Source: an uncultured Prevotellaceae bacterium
GTDB taxonomy: Bacteria; Bacteroidota; Bacteroidia; Bacteroidales; Bacteroidaceae
Assembly: GCA_900315565.1 (NCBI GenBank)
Contig: OMZS01000014.1
Coordinates: 1 to 64,000, forward strand
Direction: 5' to 3'
Length of the DNA stretch: 64,000 bases
Below are positions 42,006 to 51,400 of the stretch, piece by piece. The first letter of the stretch is position 1. Each line of letters begins with the position of its first letter. Below the pieces are notes generated by a model, which was not told the origin of the DNA, searched no databases, and was given only the letters and a program-made list of their open reading frames with translations. The translations under genes and the position numbers were made by a program.

Positions 42006-42164
42006 GTGATGCTGTGAATTAAAATAGTAGTGTCGTGAGTTGTGATAATAACTCACGGCGTGGCGTTGAAATTTACTAGAGAATTTGAGTCTATTGTCGA
42101 GCGTTATTTTCCTGTAATCGTGTTTTAGAAAAATATCGCCGTGAGATAGGATAAAATTCTCTAG
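42006..42164. repeat. CTAG-core dyad with 21-bp phased half-units, copy 4
   Basis: Half-units at 42014 and 42035 (21 bp apart), then a left arm (phase 42053), CTAG core at 42076-42079 and right arm (phase 42099), 23 bp each. Right-oriented half-units follow at 42120 and 42141, again 21 bp apart. A second CTAG core follows at 42161-42164; its right half lies at 42349-42378, separated by the MITE-like insertion. Confidence 0.85.
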
Positions 42165-42348
42165 CCTGTATTATTCACAGTAACACAAGGCAGAAGCAGC
42201 TCCCCTCCCTTCAAGGGGAGGGGTTAGGGGTGGGGTCTGTAATTTTGCTATTTTGCGAAATAATACTGACCCCGCCCCGGCCTACGGCCACCCCGCCCCT
42301 ACATGGGCGGGGAGAGGCTGGCGCACCGGAAGGTATGAATAATTAAGG
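42165..42348. mobile_element. 184-bp MITE-like element inserted at a CTAG core
   Basis: The ends are imperfect inverted repeats (CCTGTATTATTCACA on the left, CCTTAATTATTCATA read inward from the right), and the element is flanked by CTAG on both sides (42161-42164 and 42349-42352), which fits a 4-bp target duplication as made by IS5-type elements. The interior holds two GC-rich CCCCTCCCC-type dyads in opposite orientation. It has no coding capacity, so it would need a transposase in trans. Confidence 0.65.
42199..42312. repeat. Pair of C-rich dyad elements in inverted orientation
   Basis: CTCCCCTCCC...GGGGAGGGG with GGGGTGGGGTC (42199-42237), and GACCCCGCCCC ... CCCCGCCCC with GGGCGGGGAG (42269-42312). 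Both are related to the element after ruvA. Confidence 0.7.
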
Positions 42349-42378
42349 CTAGTAAATTTCAACGCCGCGCCGTGAATT
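42349..42378. repeat. Right half of an interrupted CTAG-core dyad
   Basis: CTAG at 42349 and the half-unit phase position at 42372 keep the 23-bp spacing. It matches 42050-42079 as an inverted repeat in 28 of 30 positions. Confidence 0.75.
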
Positions 42379-42421
42379 GTTGAGCGGATGTCAGGAAAGG
42401 AGGAACTGAGGTCGTGCGATG

Positions 42422-43501
42422 TTATTGCCGATCACGACGACGTTCGTTTCCATCGCGGTTTCCGTCGCGGTTGCCTCGGTTGCCGTTGCCACCCTGACGG
42501 GCGTTCTGACCATTGCCGCTGCCTCGGTTGCCACCCTGACGGGCATTCTGTCCGTCGCGTTTACCACGGTTGCCGCCCTGACGGGCATTCTGTCCCTCGC
42601 GGTTGCCGCGTTCGCCGCCCTGTCGGGCATTCTGTCCGTCGCGGTTGCCACGGTCGCCGCCCTGGCGGGCATTCTGGCCGTTGCGGTTGCCACGGTCGGC
42701 CTGTCCGGTGCGCGGACTGCCGCCCTGCTGACCGTTAGGCTTGCCCTGCGCCTGACCCTGTTTTCCGTTCTTGTGGTCTTTGTCGCGGGGACCGTCTTTA
42801 CCCTTTCGAGGGCCGTCCTTGCCTTTGTGGTCGCCTTTGCTGCTTGGGCCGCTCAGAGCATCGGCCACGGCACCCACGGCCACCACTCCGCCAATGATGC
42901 CGGCCCACGTGTTGGTTCGGCGTTCTTTGGCCTTGTCCCAGCGCATGTATGCCTCGTCGATGAAGTCCTCGCTGCGGCTGCGCAAGTCGTGGGTGGCGTC
43001 GTTTGAACGGGTGACGCGCTCAAAGTCTTCGATGGCTTTTTTCCATTTTTTCATTTGGAAGTAGCAAACGCCACGCTGGTAGAACAGCTCTGCCGACGGG
43101 CCGCGGTCGAGCACCTTGTCGTAGCACTTGACGGCCTGTTTGAATTTGCCCATTTGCTCCAGCTGGTGCGCCTCTTCGAGCAGCGGATCGCCAAGTGGAG
43201 CAGCCATTGTGGCGGGGGCACCCATGTCGATGCGGTCGTCGGTATAACCGCCGTCGTCGGCATAGTCGTCATAGCGTTCTTCTGCAGCGGCTCCCCGCTT
43301 GTCTTTCACCAGAATAATCATGCCCGCATAGCAGTAGCTCAGGTCTTCGTTGATGCGCTTGAGCTCTTTCTCGGTCATGCCAAATTTTCTGGCAATAGAG
43401 GCAATGGTCTCGCCGCGCTGCACGCGGTATTTGGTAGGCCGCTGCGCGCTCATGGGAATCACCACGAGCGCGAGCAGCAGCATAATAAGGTATCGTTTCA
43501 T
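42422..43501 (-). CDS. Secreted LysM-TPR protein with Gly/Asn/Arg repeat tail
   Basis: 359 residues from the ATG at 43501 (MKRYLIMLLLALVV). Signal peptide to about residue 19, LysM domain at about 24-68 (KYRVQRGETIASIARKFG, peptidoglycan-binding), two TPR-like helices pairs at about 110-165 (FKQAVKCYDKVLDRG and KWKKAIEDFERV), a hydrophobic segment near 205-222 (TWAGIIGGVVAVGAVADAL), then a long basic low-complexity tail with four copies of a 14-residue unit like ARQGGNRGNRDGQN (42 bp). It probably sits in the periplasm, bound to the wall. It is 22 bp downstream of the coiled-coil lipoprotein gene and likely co-transcribed. The tail shares a 15-nt word with the gene at 40471. Confidence 0.82.
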   Translation of the reverse strand: MKRYLIMLLLALVVIPMSAQRPTKYRVQRGETIASIARKFGMTEKELKRINEDLSYCYAGMIILVKDKRGAAAEERYDDYADDGGYTDDRIDMGAPATMAAPLGDPLLEEAHQLEQMGKFKQAVKCYDKVLDRGPSAELFYQRGVCYFQMKKWKKAIEDFERVTRSNDATHDLRSRSEDFIDEAYMRWDKAKERRTNTWAGIIGGVVAVGAVADALSGPSSKGDHKGKDGPRKGKDGPRDKDHKNGKQGQAQGKPNGQQGGSPRTGQADRGNRNGQNARQGGDRGNRDGQNARQGGERGNREGQNARQGGNRGKRDGQNARQGGNRGSGNGQNARQGGNGNRGNRDGNRDGNERRRDRQ

Positions 43502-43523
43502 AGGTCTTGAAGTTTTTTCGGGG

Positions 43524-44369
43524 TTAGTCGCACTGCACAACGAGATAGTTGCTCACGCTCCAGAACTGGCCGGGGTCAAGAATCTTCAGCACGTTGCCGT
43601 CGGCGGTTTCCTCAAACTGGTACGAGCCGTCGGGAGCAGGCGAAATGAGCTTCACCTTCTTTCCGGGCAGGTTCAGCGTCTGGAATTTGCGGATGTCCAC
43701 AGGCTTGAATTTTTCCTGCGGAATGTTGCCCATATCCACTTTTCCTTTTTTGAAGAGGTTGCCGGCGGTGAGAATGCCAAGCTCCTTGAGTTCGCTCTTG
43801 GTGCCCACCAGATAGTAGCACTCGTTGATCATTTTGTCCTGGGCGCTCATAATGCGCTGCTGATCCTCTATTTTGCGGTCTTTGCGCCAGAGGTGGTTGC
43901 GCAGGTGGTCAATGTCGAAGCTGGCGTCCTCCAGTTCGTGCTCCATTTCCACTATTTCGTATTCTTTGAAGTCGAGCTGGTCAATCATCATGCCAATCAC
44001 CTTGCCCAAATGAGCCTCGCTGCCAGTGCTCTCTGCCAGTTTTTTCTGCAGATCCTTCAGTTTGGCTTTCTGGTCGGCCATCAGCTTGCCGTAGGCGGCA
44101 AGGTTGCTCTTGATTTGTTTGCGGTCCTTAATCACCTCTTTGTTTTTGCCAACGAAAAGCAGGCCTTCCTGAGCTGCCAGACTGTCAATCATCAGCGACA
44201 GGTCGTCGAGCACGGCATTCACACCGCCAATAATTTGTTCTTTCTGCTCGTTTTCAGCAGCCAGTGAGTCAACCACATCGTCGGTTGCTCCTGTTGTGCC
44301 ACCGCCACAGGCAACCAGCAGCACCAGGGCAGCTGCACCTGCAAAGATTTTCATGATTAGTTTTTCCAT
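43524..44369 (-). CDS. Coiled-coil lipoprotein
   Basis: 281 residues from the ATG at 44369 (MEKLIMKIFAGAAALVLLVA). Lipobox LVAC with Cys21. A long helical coiled-coil region covers about 35-165 (for example NKEVIKDRKQIKSNLAAYGK). A small C-terminal beta domain begins NECYYLVGTKSELKELGIL. I associate this last motif with Bacteroides proteins annotated as Cbp1-type collagen-binding adhesins, but that naming is from memory and binding is not shown. First gene of a pair with the LysM protein. The promoter TACCTTTG (minus) is at 44474-44481, and an operator-like site f sits about 20-40 bp upstream of it. Confidence 0.75.
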   Translation of the reverse strand: MEKLIMKIFAGAAALVLLVACGGGTTGATDDVVDSLAAENEQKEQIIGGVNAVLDDLSLMIDSLAAQEGLLFVGKNKEVIKDRKQIKSNLAAYGKLMADQKAKLKDLQKKLAESTGSEAHLGKVIGMMIDQLDFKEYEIVEMEHELEDASFDIDHLRNHLWRKDRKIEDQQRIMSAQDKMINECYYLVGTKSELKELGILTAGNLFKKGKVDMGNIPQEKFKPVDIRKFQTLNLPGKKVKLISPAPDGSYQFEETADGNVLKILDPGQFWSVSNYLVVQCD

Positions 44370-44473
44370 GATACAATTTGTTTTGTTGTTATTAGTTATT
44401 AATGAATTTTTCATTTGCTGTTTTTTCATTCACTCCGTGGGTTCTCAACAGAGTGCCTTTGCATAAATTTATA

Positions 44474-44481
44474 CAAAGGTA
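44474..44481 (-). promoter_or_regulatory. Coiled-coil lipoprotein promoter -7 box
   Basis: TACCTTTG on the minus strand, about 105 bp before the ATG at 44369. Confidence 0.7.
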
Positions 44482-44499
44482 AGGCAACGCGGGCATGTT

Positions 44500-44560
44500 T
44501 GATTCCCAAATTCGCAGAAATATCACGATTGCTTTATTTTTTGCAAATATGGGAATCGTT
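44500..44560. promoter_or_regulatory. Divergent pair of operator-like sites
   Basis: TTCTGCGAATTTGGGAATCA on the minus strand (44500-44519) and TTGCAAATATGGGAATCGTT on the plus strand (44541-44560) match the sites in front of the AraC gene. The minus-strand site is placed for activation of the lipoprotein promoter. Confidence 0.65.
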
Positions 44561-44639
44561 GCTTTTGGCCGTTGTCTTTTTGTAGGCTTCTTTTTGACGA
44601 TTTTAGACCAGAAAAAGCGGATTTCTGAACAAAAAACAC

Positions 44640-44647
44640 TACCTTTG
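44640..44647 (+). promoter_or_regulatory. mtnN promoter -7 box
   Basis: TACCTTTG, 36 nt before the mtnN ATG. Confidence 0.7.
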
Positions 44648-44683
44648 CAACCTGAAAAAGCAAATAACGAAAAGTTTTCAATT

Positions 44684-45409
44684 ATGATTATAGGAATTAT
44701 TGTGGCCATGGAGAAAGAGTTTGTGCAACTGCGCACTTTGCTCGACGAAGCTTCTACCGAGCGCCACAACCGCAAGGATTTTGTTGTCGGACAGATGGGC
44801 AACAACACCATCGTCATGCAGCAGTGCGGCATTGGCAAGGTGAATGCCGCCATCGGTGCCGTTGAAATGATAGACCATTACCAGCCCGACCTTGTCATTT
44901 CCACTGGCGTTGCCGGTGGTGCCGATGTGGGCATGAATATCATGGATGTGGTGGTGAGCACCGAGTGTACTTACCACGATGTTTATTGTGGCCCCGACGT
45001 TGCTTACGGCCAGCTCATTGGTACGCCTGCCCGTTTTCGTTCGCCCAAGGAGCTGATAGCCAAGGCCTGTAACAATAATGCCACCCCTGCAGAGGGTGGC
45101 GCTAAGGCTGCTGCTGGAAGTGTGGCGACTGTCGTTCACCCAGGCCTGATAGTGACGGGCGACTGGTTTGTTGACAAGAAAGAGAAGATGCAGGCCATTC
45201 TCGAGAAGTTTCCCGAGGCCAAGGCGGTGGATATGGAGAGTTGTGCCATTGCTCACACGTGCCATATTTATGGGGTGCCATTTGTTTCCTTCCGCATCAT
45301 CAGCGACATTCCTCTCAAGGACACTGACGCCAGCCAGTATTTCGATTTCTGGGCGCGGCTGGCCGAAGGCTCGTTCCGCGTCACCAAACAGTTTGTCGAG
45401 AGCCTGTAA
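44684..45409 (+). CDS. mtnN: 5'-Methylthioadenosine/S-adenosylhomocysteine nucleosidase
   Basis: 241 residues from the ATG at 44684 (MIIGIIVAMEKEF), the usual beginning; the promoter -7 box excludes the longer frame. Family blocks: ISTGVAGGAD, VVVSTECTYHDVY and AVDMESCAIAHTC with the catalytic Glu, and FRIISDI with the catalytic Asp at its end. It cleaves MTA and SAH to adenine and a thioribose product, serving methyl recycling and, where present, AI-2 formation. An Ala/Gly-rich loop (NNNATPAEGGAKAAAGS) near 130-146 is longer than in E. coli. Confidence 0.95.
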   Translation: MIIGIIVAMEKEFVQLRTLLDEASTERHNRKDFVVGQMGNNTIVMQQCGIGKVNAAIGAVEMIDHYQPDLVISTGVAGGADVGMNIMDVVVSTECTYHDVYCGPDVAYGQLIGTPARFRSPKELIAKACNNNATPAEGGAKAAAGSVATVVHPGLIVTGDWFVDKKEKMQAILEKFPEAKAVDMESCAIAHTCHIYGVPFVSFRIISDIPLKDTDASQYFDFWARLAEGSFRVTKQFVESL

Positions 45410-45431
45410 GTCAGCATTTTGACAAAAAACT

Positions 45432-45490
45432 ACGAGTTCAGAGTTGTGATGATTCCTCAGTTGTAAAGGAAATCACAACTCTGAACTCGT
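45432..45490. terminator. Bidirectional terminator, 19-bp perfect stem
   Basis: Arms 45432-45450 and 45472-45490 (ACGAGTTCAGAGTTGTGAT and its complement), loop of 21 nt, between convergent mtnN and the beta-lactamase gene. Confidence 0.85.
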
Positions 45491-45516
45491 TATTTCTGGT
45501 TCGTGGTATTGGCCCG

Positions 45517-46371
45517 TTACTTCAGTTCTTCGCGAAGAAACATGTCGAAGATGGTTTTGGTGATAAACGAAATCACGAAACTGTTGGTTTCGTCGGTTTC
45601 TTTCGAGTCCTTAATGAAAACAGCCAGATAACACCGTTTGCCGTCGGGCAGTTTTATCACGGCAGCGTCGTTGTAAGCCACTCTTACACCGTTGAGCAAA
45701 GGCCCCGTGCCCGTTTTGTGCCCCATTTCGGCCCAGTTGGGCAGTCCCGATTTTATTCTGTCTTCGCCTGCCGTGCTCTGTGACAGCACTTGGCCAAGAA
45801 TCTCATGGTCGTAGGCCATGAAAAGCTGCGTCATGGCCGAGGGGGAGGTCCAGTTGTCGTAGCATCGCAGGGGTGTGTCGTGCTGTTGCGACTCGTTGTA
45901 ATTGAGTTCGAAATCGCCGATGCCCAGTTCGCCAATGATTTGTTCCACTCGGTCGATGCCGCCGCACTGGCGTATCACTAGGTCGTTGGCATTGTTGTCG
46001 CTCTGGGCAACACTCCACCGCAACAAATCGGCCAGTGTGATGCGGAAATCGGCCCCGGGATGAAGCAGCCGAAGCGGACTGTAGGTGTCGGGCCGCATGT
46101 CGGAAGCCTGCACGTCAATCAGCGAGTCGAGAGGCAGTTCTTGCAGCAGAGCGGCCACTGCCACGTGGTATTTCATAACGCTGGCAAGCGGAAACCGTTC
46201 TTTGTCGTTGTAGGCGTATTTTTTCCCGTCGTAGGCAAAAGCCACGCCGATGGTCATGCCTTTGCCCTTGGCTATGCGGTCAATCTTATGGCTCAGCCGC
46301 TCCTGCCATCCGGCATTCGCACTGCCAGAAAGCATCAGCATTGCCATAAGTATCAGCCATAAACGCCTCAT
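45517..46371 (-). CDS. Class A beta-lactamase (Bacteroidetes A2-like)
   Basis: 284 residues with a signal peptide (cleavage after SANA near 20). Active-site motifs: S64-V-M-K67, S124-D-N126, E160 in the omega-loop block ELNYNESQ, and K219-T-G221. The omega loop and the following YDNWTSP resemble the CfxA/CblA subclass A2 of Bacteroidetes, which hydrolyse penicillins and cephalosporins. No mobile element flanks it, so it is probably a resident chromosomal gene; the spectrum is unknown. It lies 51 bp downstream of typA in the same direction. Confidence 0.87.
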   Translation of the reverse strand: MRRLWLILMAMLMLSGSANAGWQERLSHKIDRIAKGKGMTIGVAFAYDGKKYAYNDKERFPLASVMKYHVAVAALLQELPLDSLIDVQASDMRPDTYSPLRLLHPGADFRITLADLLRWSVAQSDNNANDLVIRQCGGIDRVEQIIGELGIGDFELNYNESQQHDTPLRCYDNWTSPSAMTQLFMAYDHEILGQVLSQSTAGEDRIKSGLPNWAEMGHKTGTGPLLNGVRVAYNDAAVIKLPDGKRCYLAVFIKDSKETDETNSFVISFITKTIFDMFLREELK

Positions 46372-46422
46372 AACTCATTATTTTTGCTCCATCTCTCATT
46401 TACAAATCCGAAAGACTGCTCA

Positions 46423-48228
46423 TCAGTTGTCTTTCATGGCCTTTTTGCGCTGGTCGTGGTCCAGTATGATTTTTCGCATGCGCATCGATTTCGGGGTAAC
46501 CTCCACCAGTTCGTCGGCCTTGATGTATTCCAGACATTCCTCAAGGCTCATTACCGTCTTGGGAATGATGCGCGCCTTGTCGTCGCTGCCGCTTGCACGC
46601 ACATTGGTGAGCTGTTTGGCCTTGGTGACGTTGATAACCAGGTCTTTGTCGTGAACGTGCTCGCCAACCACCTGTCCCATGTAAACCTCCTCGCCCGGGT
46701 CGATGAAAAACTTGCCGCGGTCTTGCAGCTTGTCGATGCTGTAAGCATAAGCCGTGCCCGTTTCCATGGCAATCATCGAACCGTTCTGCCGCCGCTCAAT
46801 GTCGCCCTTGTAGGGCTGATACTCCTTGAAGCGGTGCGCCATGATGGCCTCGCCCTGACTGGCGGTAAGCACGTTGGTGCGCAGGCCGATGATGCCGCGC
46901 GAAGGCATGTCGAACTCAATGTTCACACGGTCGGCCTGGCTCTCCATGCTGGTCATCTCGCCCTTGCGGCGCGTCACCATATCAATCATTTTCGAGGCAA
47001 ACTCCTCGGGAACATTGATGGTCAGCTCTTCTATGGGCTCGCATTTCTGGCCGTCGATTTCCTTATAGATTACTTGCGGCTGTCCCACTTGCAGCTCGTA
47101 GCCTTCACGGCGCATGGTTTCGATGAGCACACTCAGGTGCAGCACGCCGCGGCCCGATACTATCCATCGGTCGGTGGAGTCCTCGAAGGGTGCCACGCGC
47201 AATGCCAGGTTTTTTTCCAGCTCGCGCTCCAACCGGTCGTTGATATGGCGCGACGTAACAAACTTTCCTTCTTTTCCGAAGAAGGGCGAGTCGTTGATGG
47301 TGAAGAGCATGCTCATGGTGGGCTCGTCGATGGCAATGGGGGGCAGGGCTTCGGGATTCTCAAAGTCGCAGATGGTGTCGCCAATCTCGAAATGCTCCAG
47401 ACCGATGACCGCACAGATGTCGCCACAGTCAACTTGGCTGGTGCGAACGTGGCCCATGCCCTCAAAGGTGTGGAGCTCCTTGATGCGGGTCTTTTCCTGC
47501 GAGCCGTCGCGATGCACGATGGTCACCTGCATGCCGTCTTTCAGCGTGCCGCGGTGAACACGGCCTACGGCTATGCGGCCCGTGTAGCTGCTGTAGTCAA
47601 GACTGGTGATGAGCAGCTGCGGAGTGCCCTCAAGTTGCTTGGGAGCGGGAATCACTTCTATGATTTTGTCGAGCAGATAAGTGATGTTGTCGGTAGGCGT
47701 GTTGTAGTCTTCGCCCATCCAGCCCTGTTTGGCCGAGCCATACACCACGGGGAAATCTAGCTGGTCTTCTGTTGCGTTAAGGGCAAACATCAGGTCGAAC
47801 ACCATTTCGTAAACCTCTTCGGGCCTGCAGTTGGGTTTGTCAACCTTGTTCACCACTACTATGGGCTTCAGCCCTATTTCCAGTGCCTTCTGCAACACGA
47901 AGCGCGTCTGAGGCATGGGACCTTCGAAGGCGTCCACCAACAGCAGACAGCCGTCGGCCATGTTGAGCACGCGCTCCACCTCGCCGCCGAAATCGCTGTG
48001 TCCCGGGGTGTCGATAATGTTGATTTTTACACCTTTATAGTTGATTGAAACGTTTTTCGAAAGAATGGTGATGCCGCGCTCCCTTTCCAAGTCGTTGTTG
48101 TCGAGCACCTGGCTGCTCAGGTTCTGCCCCTCGCGAAACAGGTTGCCTGCCAGCATCATCTTATCTACGAGAGTGGTCTTTCCGTGGTCAACGTGAGCGA
48201 TAATCGCAATGTTTCTGATGTCTTGCAT
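46423..48228 (-). CDS. typA: Ribosome-associated GTPase TypA/BipA
   Basis: 601 residues, normal length. GTP-binding motifs: G1 [14 protein letters not shown] near 12-25, the RGIT switch in [15 protein letters not shown], and NKVDKP. Domains II, III, V and the BipA-specific C-terminal domain follow ([19 protein letters not shown]). It binds the 70S ribosome and helps 50S assembly and translation under stress such as cold. The promoter on the minus strand is probably TAATTTTG near 48256-48263. Confidence 0.96.
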   Translation of the reverse strand: MQDIRNIAIIAHVDHGKTTLVDKMMLAGNLFREGQNLSSQVLDNNDLERERGITILSKNVSINYKGVKINIIDTPGHSDFGGEVERVLNMADGCLLLVDAFEGPMPQTRFVLQKALEIGLKPIVVVNKVDKPNCRPEEVYEMVFDLMFALNATEDQLDFPVVYGSAKQGWMGEDYNTPTDNITYLLDKIIEVIPAPKQLEGTPQLLITSLDYSSYTGRIAVGRVHRGTLKDGMQVTIVHRDGSQEKTRIKELHTFEGMGHVRTSQVDCGDICAVIGLEHFEIGDTICDFENPEALPPIAIDEPTMSMLFTINDSPFFGKEGKFVTSRHINDRLERELEKNLALRVAPFEDSTDRWIVSGRGVLHLSVLIETMRREGYELQVGQPQVIYKEIDGQKCEPIEELTINVPEEFASKMIDMVTRRKGEMTSMESQADRVNIEFDMPSRGIIGLRTNVLTASQGEAIMAHRFKEYQPYKGDIERRQNGSMIAMETGTAYAYSIDKLQDRGKFFIDPGEEVYMGQVVGEHVHDKDLVINVTKAKQLTNVRASGSDDKARIIPKTVMSLEECLEYIKADELVEVTPKSMRMRKIILDHDQRKKAMKDN

Positions 48229-48430
48229 ATTCTATAAATCATTTTTTTCGGCTGCAAAATTACAAAGAATTTGCGACATAGCGCACGTAAGCTTGTTTTT
48301 TGTTCTGAAAAGTCGGCGTTTTTTCAGCGAAAGCAGTTTTCCGAAGTGCTTTCATGCCCATTATTTCATAAAATAATGATGTCTGAAAAAGAAAACATGG
48401 TTTCTCTGCGCTCACTTACCCGAAATTTCG

Positions 48431-48438
48431 TACCTTTG
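48431..48438 (+). promoter_or_regulatory. Promoter -7 box of the phosphatase-GH92 gene
   Basis: TACCTTTG, 38 nt before the ATG at 48477. A CATTATTTCATAAAATAATG dyad lies upstream at 48359-48378. Confidence 0.7.
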
Positions 48439-48476
48439 CACACAAAAATATTACAACAGACAGAAAAGTAAAAGAA

Positions 48477-51400
48477 ATGAAGGCTTTCAGAAGTATTTTG
48501 ATGGTGCTCATGCTGGCGCTGGCCGCATCGGGTGCCGCCCAGAAAAAGGCACAAAAGCATACGCCCGAGCAGACGGGCGGCGTTTACTACGCCTACCATC
48601 CCTACGACGGGAAGTACACCCCGGCCCCCAAGGGATACGCGCCTTTCTACATCAGCCATTATGGCCGTCACGGCTCGCGCTGGCTCACCAAGCAGGAGCG
48701 CTACAACTATGTTTACGACCAGTTTATGGACAGCGAGAATCTGACCAAGACGGGCGTGTCGGTGCGTCAGCGAATGTACAAAGTGATGGTCGATGCCGAG
48801 GGCAATGCCGGCAAACTCACGCCCCTGGGTGCCCGCCAGCACCGCGAGATAGCCGAGCGCATGGCAAAACGTTTTCCTGAGGTGTTTAAGGGCAAGAAAA
48901 CCATCGTTGCCCGTTCGAGCACATCGAACCGCTGTGTGAAGAGCATGAACGCCTTTGCCGGGCAGCTGCAAAAAATGAACGAGGATCTGTGGATTACGCA
49001 GGATGCCAGCGAGAAACACATGGCCTACATCGCCTACAGCTCGCCCGAGATAGAAGAACTCTATGCCACTGTGAATCCCCGTTTCTACGGCAGCACAGAG
49101 CGGCTCATGCGTTTGCTGTTCCGCGACCCCAGCCGCATTAAAGATCCGCTCAAACTCATGGAAGAACTGCACACCATCGCCTCCGACATGCAGAACGTTG
49201 AGGCAAAGGTGAACCTCTTCGACATTTTCACTCCGCAGGAAATGCAAGAACTCGAGGACTGGCACGACGAGCGCATGAGGCTCATCAACGGCGAGGATGC
49301 CTCGAACAACGACGCTCCCGAAATGTCGGCCACGTCGCTCTGGCAGAACATTGTGGAGAGTGCCGACGCAGCCATTGCAGGCAACGGCATTTCGGCTGAT
49401 TTGCGCTTTGGCCACGACACCTGTCTCTATCGCCTCCTGACGCTCCTGGGCATTAACCTGGGCAACGACATGTTCAACATCGTTCCCATGGCCGCCAACC
49501 TGCAGATGATATTTTACCGCAACGAGCGGGGCGACGTGCTGGTGAAATTCCTGCACAACGAGCGCGAAGTGCAGCTGGCCATGCCCACCACCATGGGTGC
49601 CTTCTACCACTGGAACGAAGTGAAAGAACACTACTCCAAATGGCTTCGCCTGGCTCACCAGCGCAACCGAGTGTCGATGCTCAACACCATGGTGGGAACC
49701 GACAAGGCCGTCATGCCGTCGGCAAGCATCTACGCACAGGGAACCGAACAAAGCGGACAAACCATTCCGGCCGTGCTCGAACCTAACGGCATGAACTTCT
49801 GGACCCCACAAACACGCGACACCGAGCAGAAGTGCGTAGCACCTTATTATTATAGTGATACCCGCTGGATGGGATTCCGCAACAGCCACTGGATCAACGG
49901 CGGATGCACGCAAGACTACGGCTCGTTTACCATTGCCGTGCTGGGCGACTCGCTGCGAACCACACCCGAGCGGCGCGCAACACCGTTTGAGCACAAAGCA
50001 GAGATTTCGCATCCCGACTACTACTCGGTGAAGCTGCCCTGGGAACACATCACCGCTGAGCTGACAGGCCGTTCGCACTCAGCCATCATGCGCTTTACCT
50101 GCGACGGACCGTCGCGCACCTACTTGGTCATCAATCCCAACAGCGACGAGGGCGAGGGCTTCATCGCTATCGACACCGTGCGTCACGAGGTGTATGGGTT
50201 CAATCCCGTTCACCGCATTTATCAGGGTGCTGGCGAAAAGGCAGGTTTCAGTGGCTATTTCGTTGTGAAGTACGACCGCACGCCGAGCAGCTACGGCGCC
50301 TTCTGCGGCGATCAGGTTTATCCCGGACAGACGCAGATTGGCTATCAGCAGAACATTGGGTTCTATCTCTGTTTCGACACCCACCGCGACGATCAGATTC
50401 TGGTCAAAGCAGCCTCGTCGTTCAACGACGTAGAGGGTGCCCAGCGCAATCTGCAGGCCGAGATTCCCCACTGGAACTTCGATAAGACGCGCAACGAGCT
50501 GAACGCACTGTGGCAGAAACGGCTGGGACTCATCGAAATAGAGACCGACAATGCCGAGGAAGAAAACAAATTCTACAGTGCTTTCTACCGGGCATCGTTC
50601 TTGCCCCGCGAGTTCAGCGATGTTGACGGACGTTATCCGGGCTTCAACGGTACCGAAGCGCAGCAAACCTATCGTGGTGCCAAATACTACACCGACTTCA
50701 GCATGTGGGACACCTACCGTGCGTTGCATCCGCTGCTCAACATTGTTGCCCCCAAAACCAACGGCGAAATGATGCAGAGCCTCGTCGATATGTATCAGCA
50801 GGGCGGTTGGCTTCCCATCTTCCCCTGCTGGAACAGCTATACGGGAGCCATGATTGGCGACCACTGTATTTCGGCCCTGAGCGATGCGTACGTGAAGGGA
50901 GTTCGCAATTTCGACTTTACCAATGCCTACGATGCCATGGCGAAAAACGCATTCCGCACATCGGCCACCATGCGCGAGTTCAAAAACGGCAACGGACGCC
51001 GAGGCATTTCGTCGTATCTGAAGTATGGCTTCATTCCCGTTGAGGAAATCATTCGCGAGGCTTATCACGGCGACGAACAAGTGAGCCGTACCATGGAGTA
51101 TGCCTACGACGACTTTGCCCTGGCTCAAGTTGCGCAACAGCTGGGCAAGGACGACGACTATCAGCAGCTGATGGAACGCTCGAAATACTACCGCAATGTG
51201 ATTGACCCGCGCACGGGCTATGCACAGGGACGCCACGCCAACGGACAGTTCCTCACCGACGACAATGTGGCTCAGCGCGTGAAGTTCATCACTGAGGGCG
51301 CCCCCTGCCACTACACTTTCTATGCTCCTCACGATCCCTATGGACTGATGGATGCCATGGGAGGCAAAATTTACTATGTGGCACGTCTTGACAGCACTTT

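Larger units (their letters stand above)
41751..42421. other. 671-bp convergent gap with terminator, phased repeat array and MITE-like element
   Basis: Holds the terminator at 41806-41841, a possible decayed coding fragment near 41910-42020 (frame with GENEKNNKQVFARLVEKA, then a stop, then CMLENDWRDAVN), the 21-bp array copy 4 and the 184-bp MITE-like insertion. No intact gene is seen. Confidence 0.6.

Noticed and set aside
41910..42020. Possible small gene with GENEKNNKQVFARLVEKA
   Set aside because: It is interrupted by a stop after 24 codons, has no promoter or ribosome site, and is followed by repeat DNA; at best a decayed fragment.
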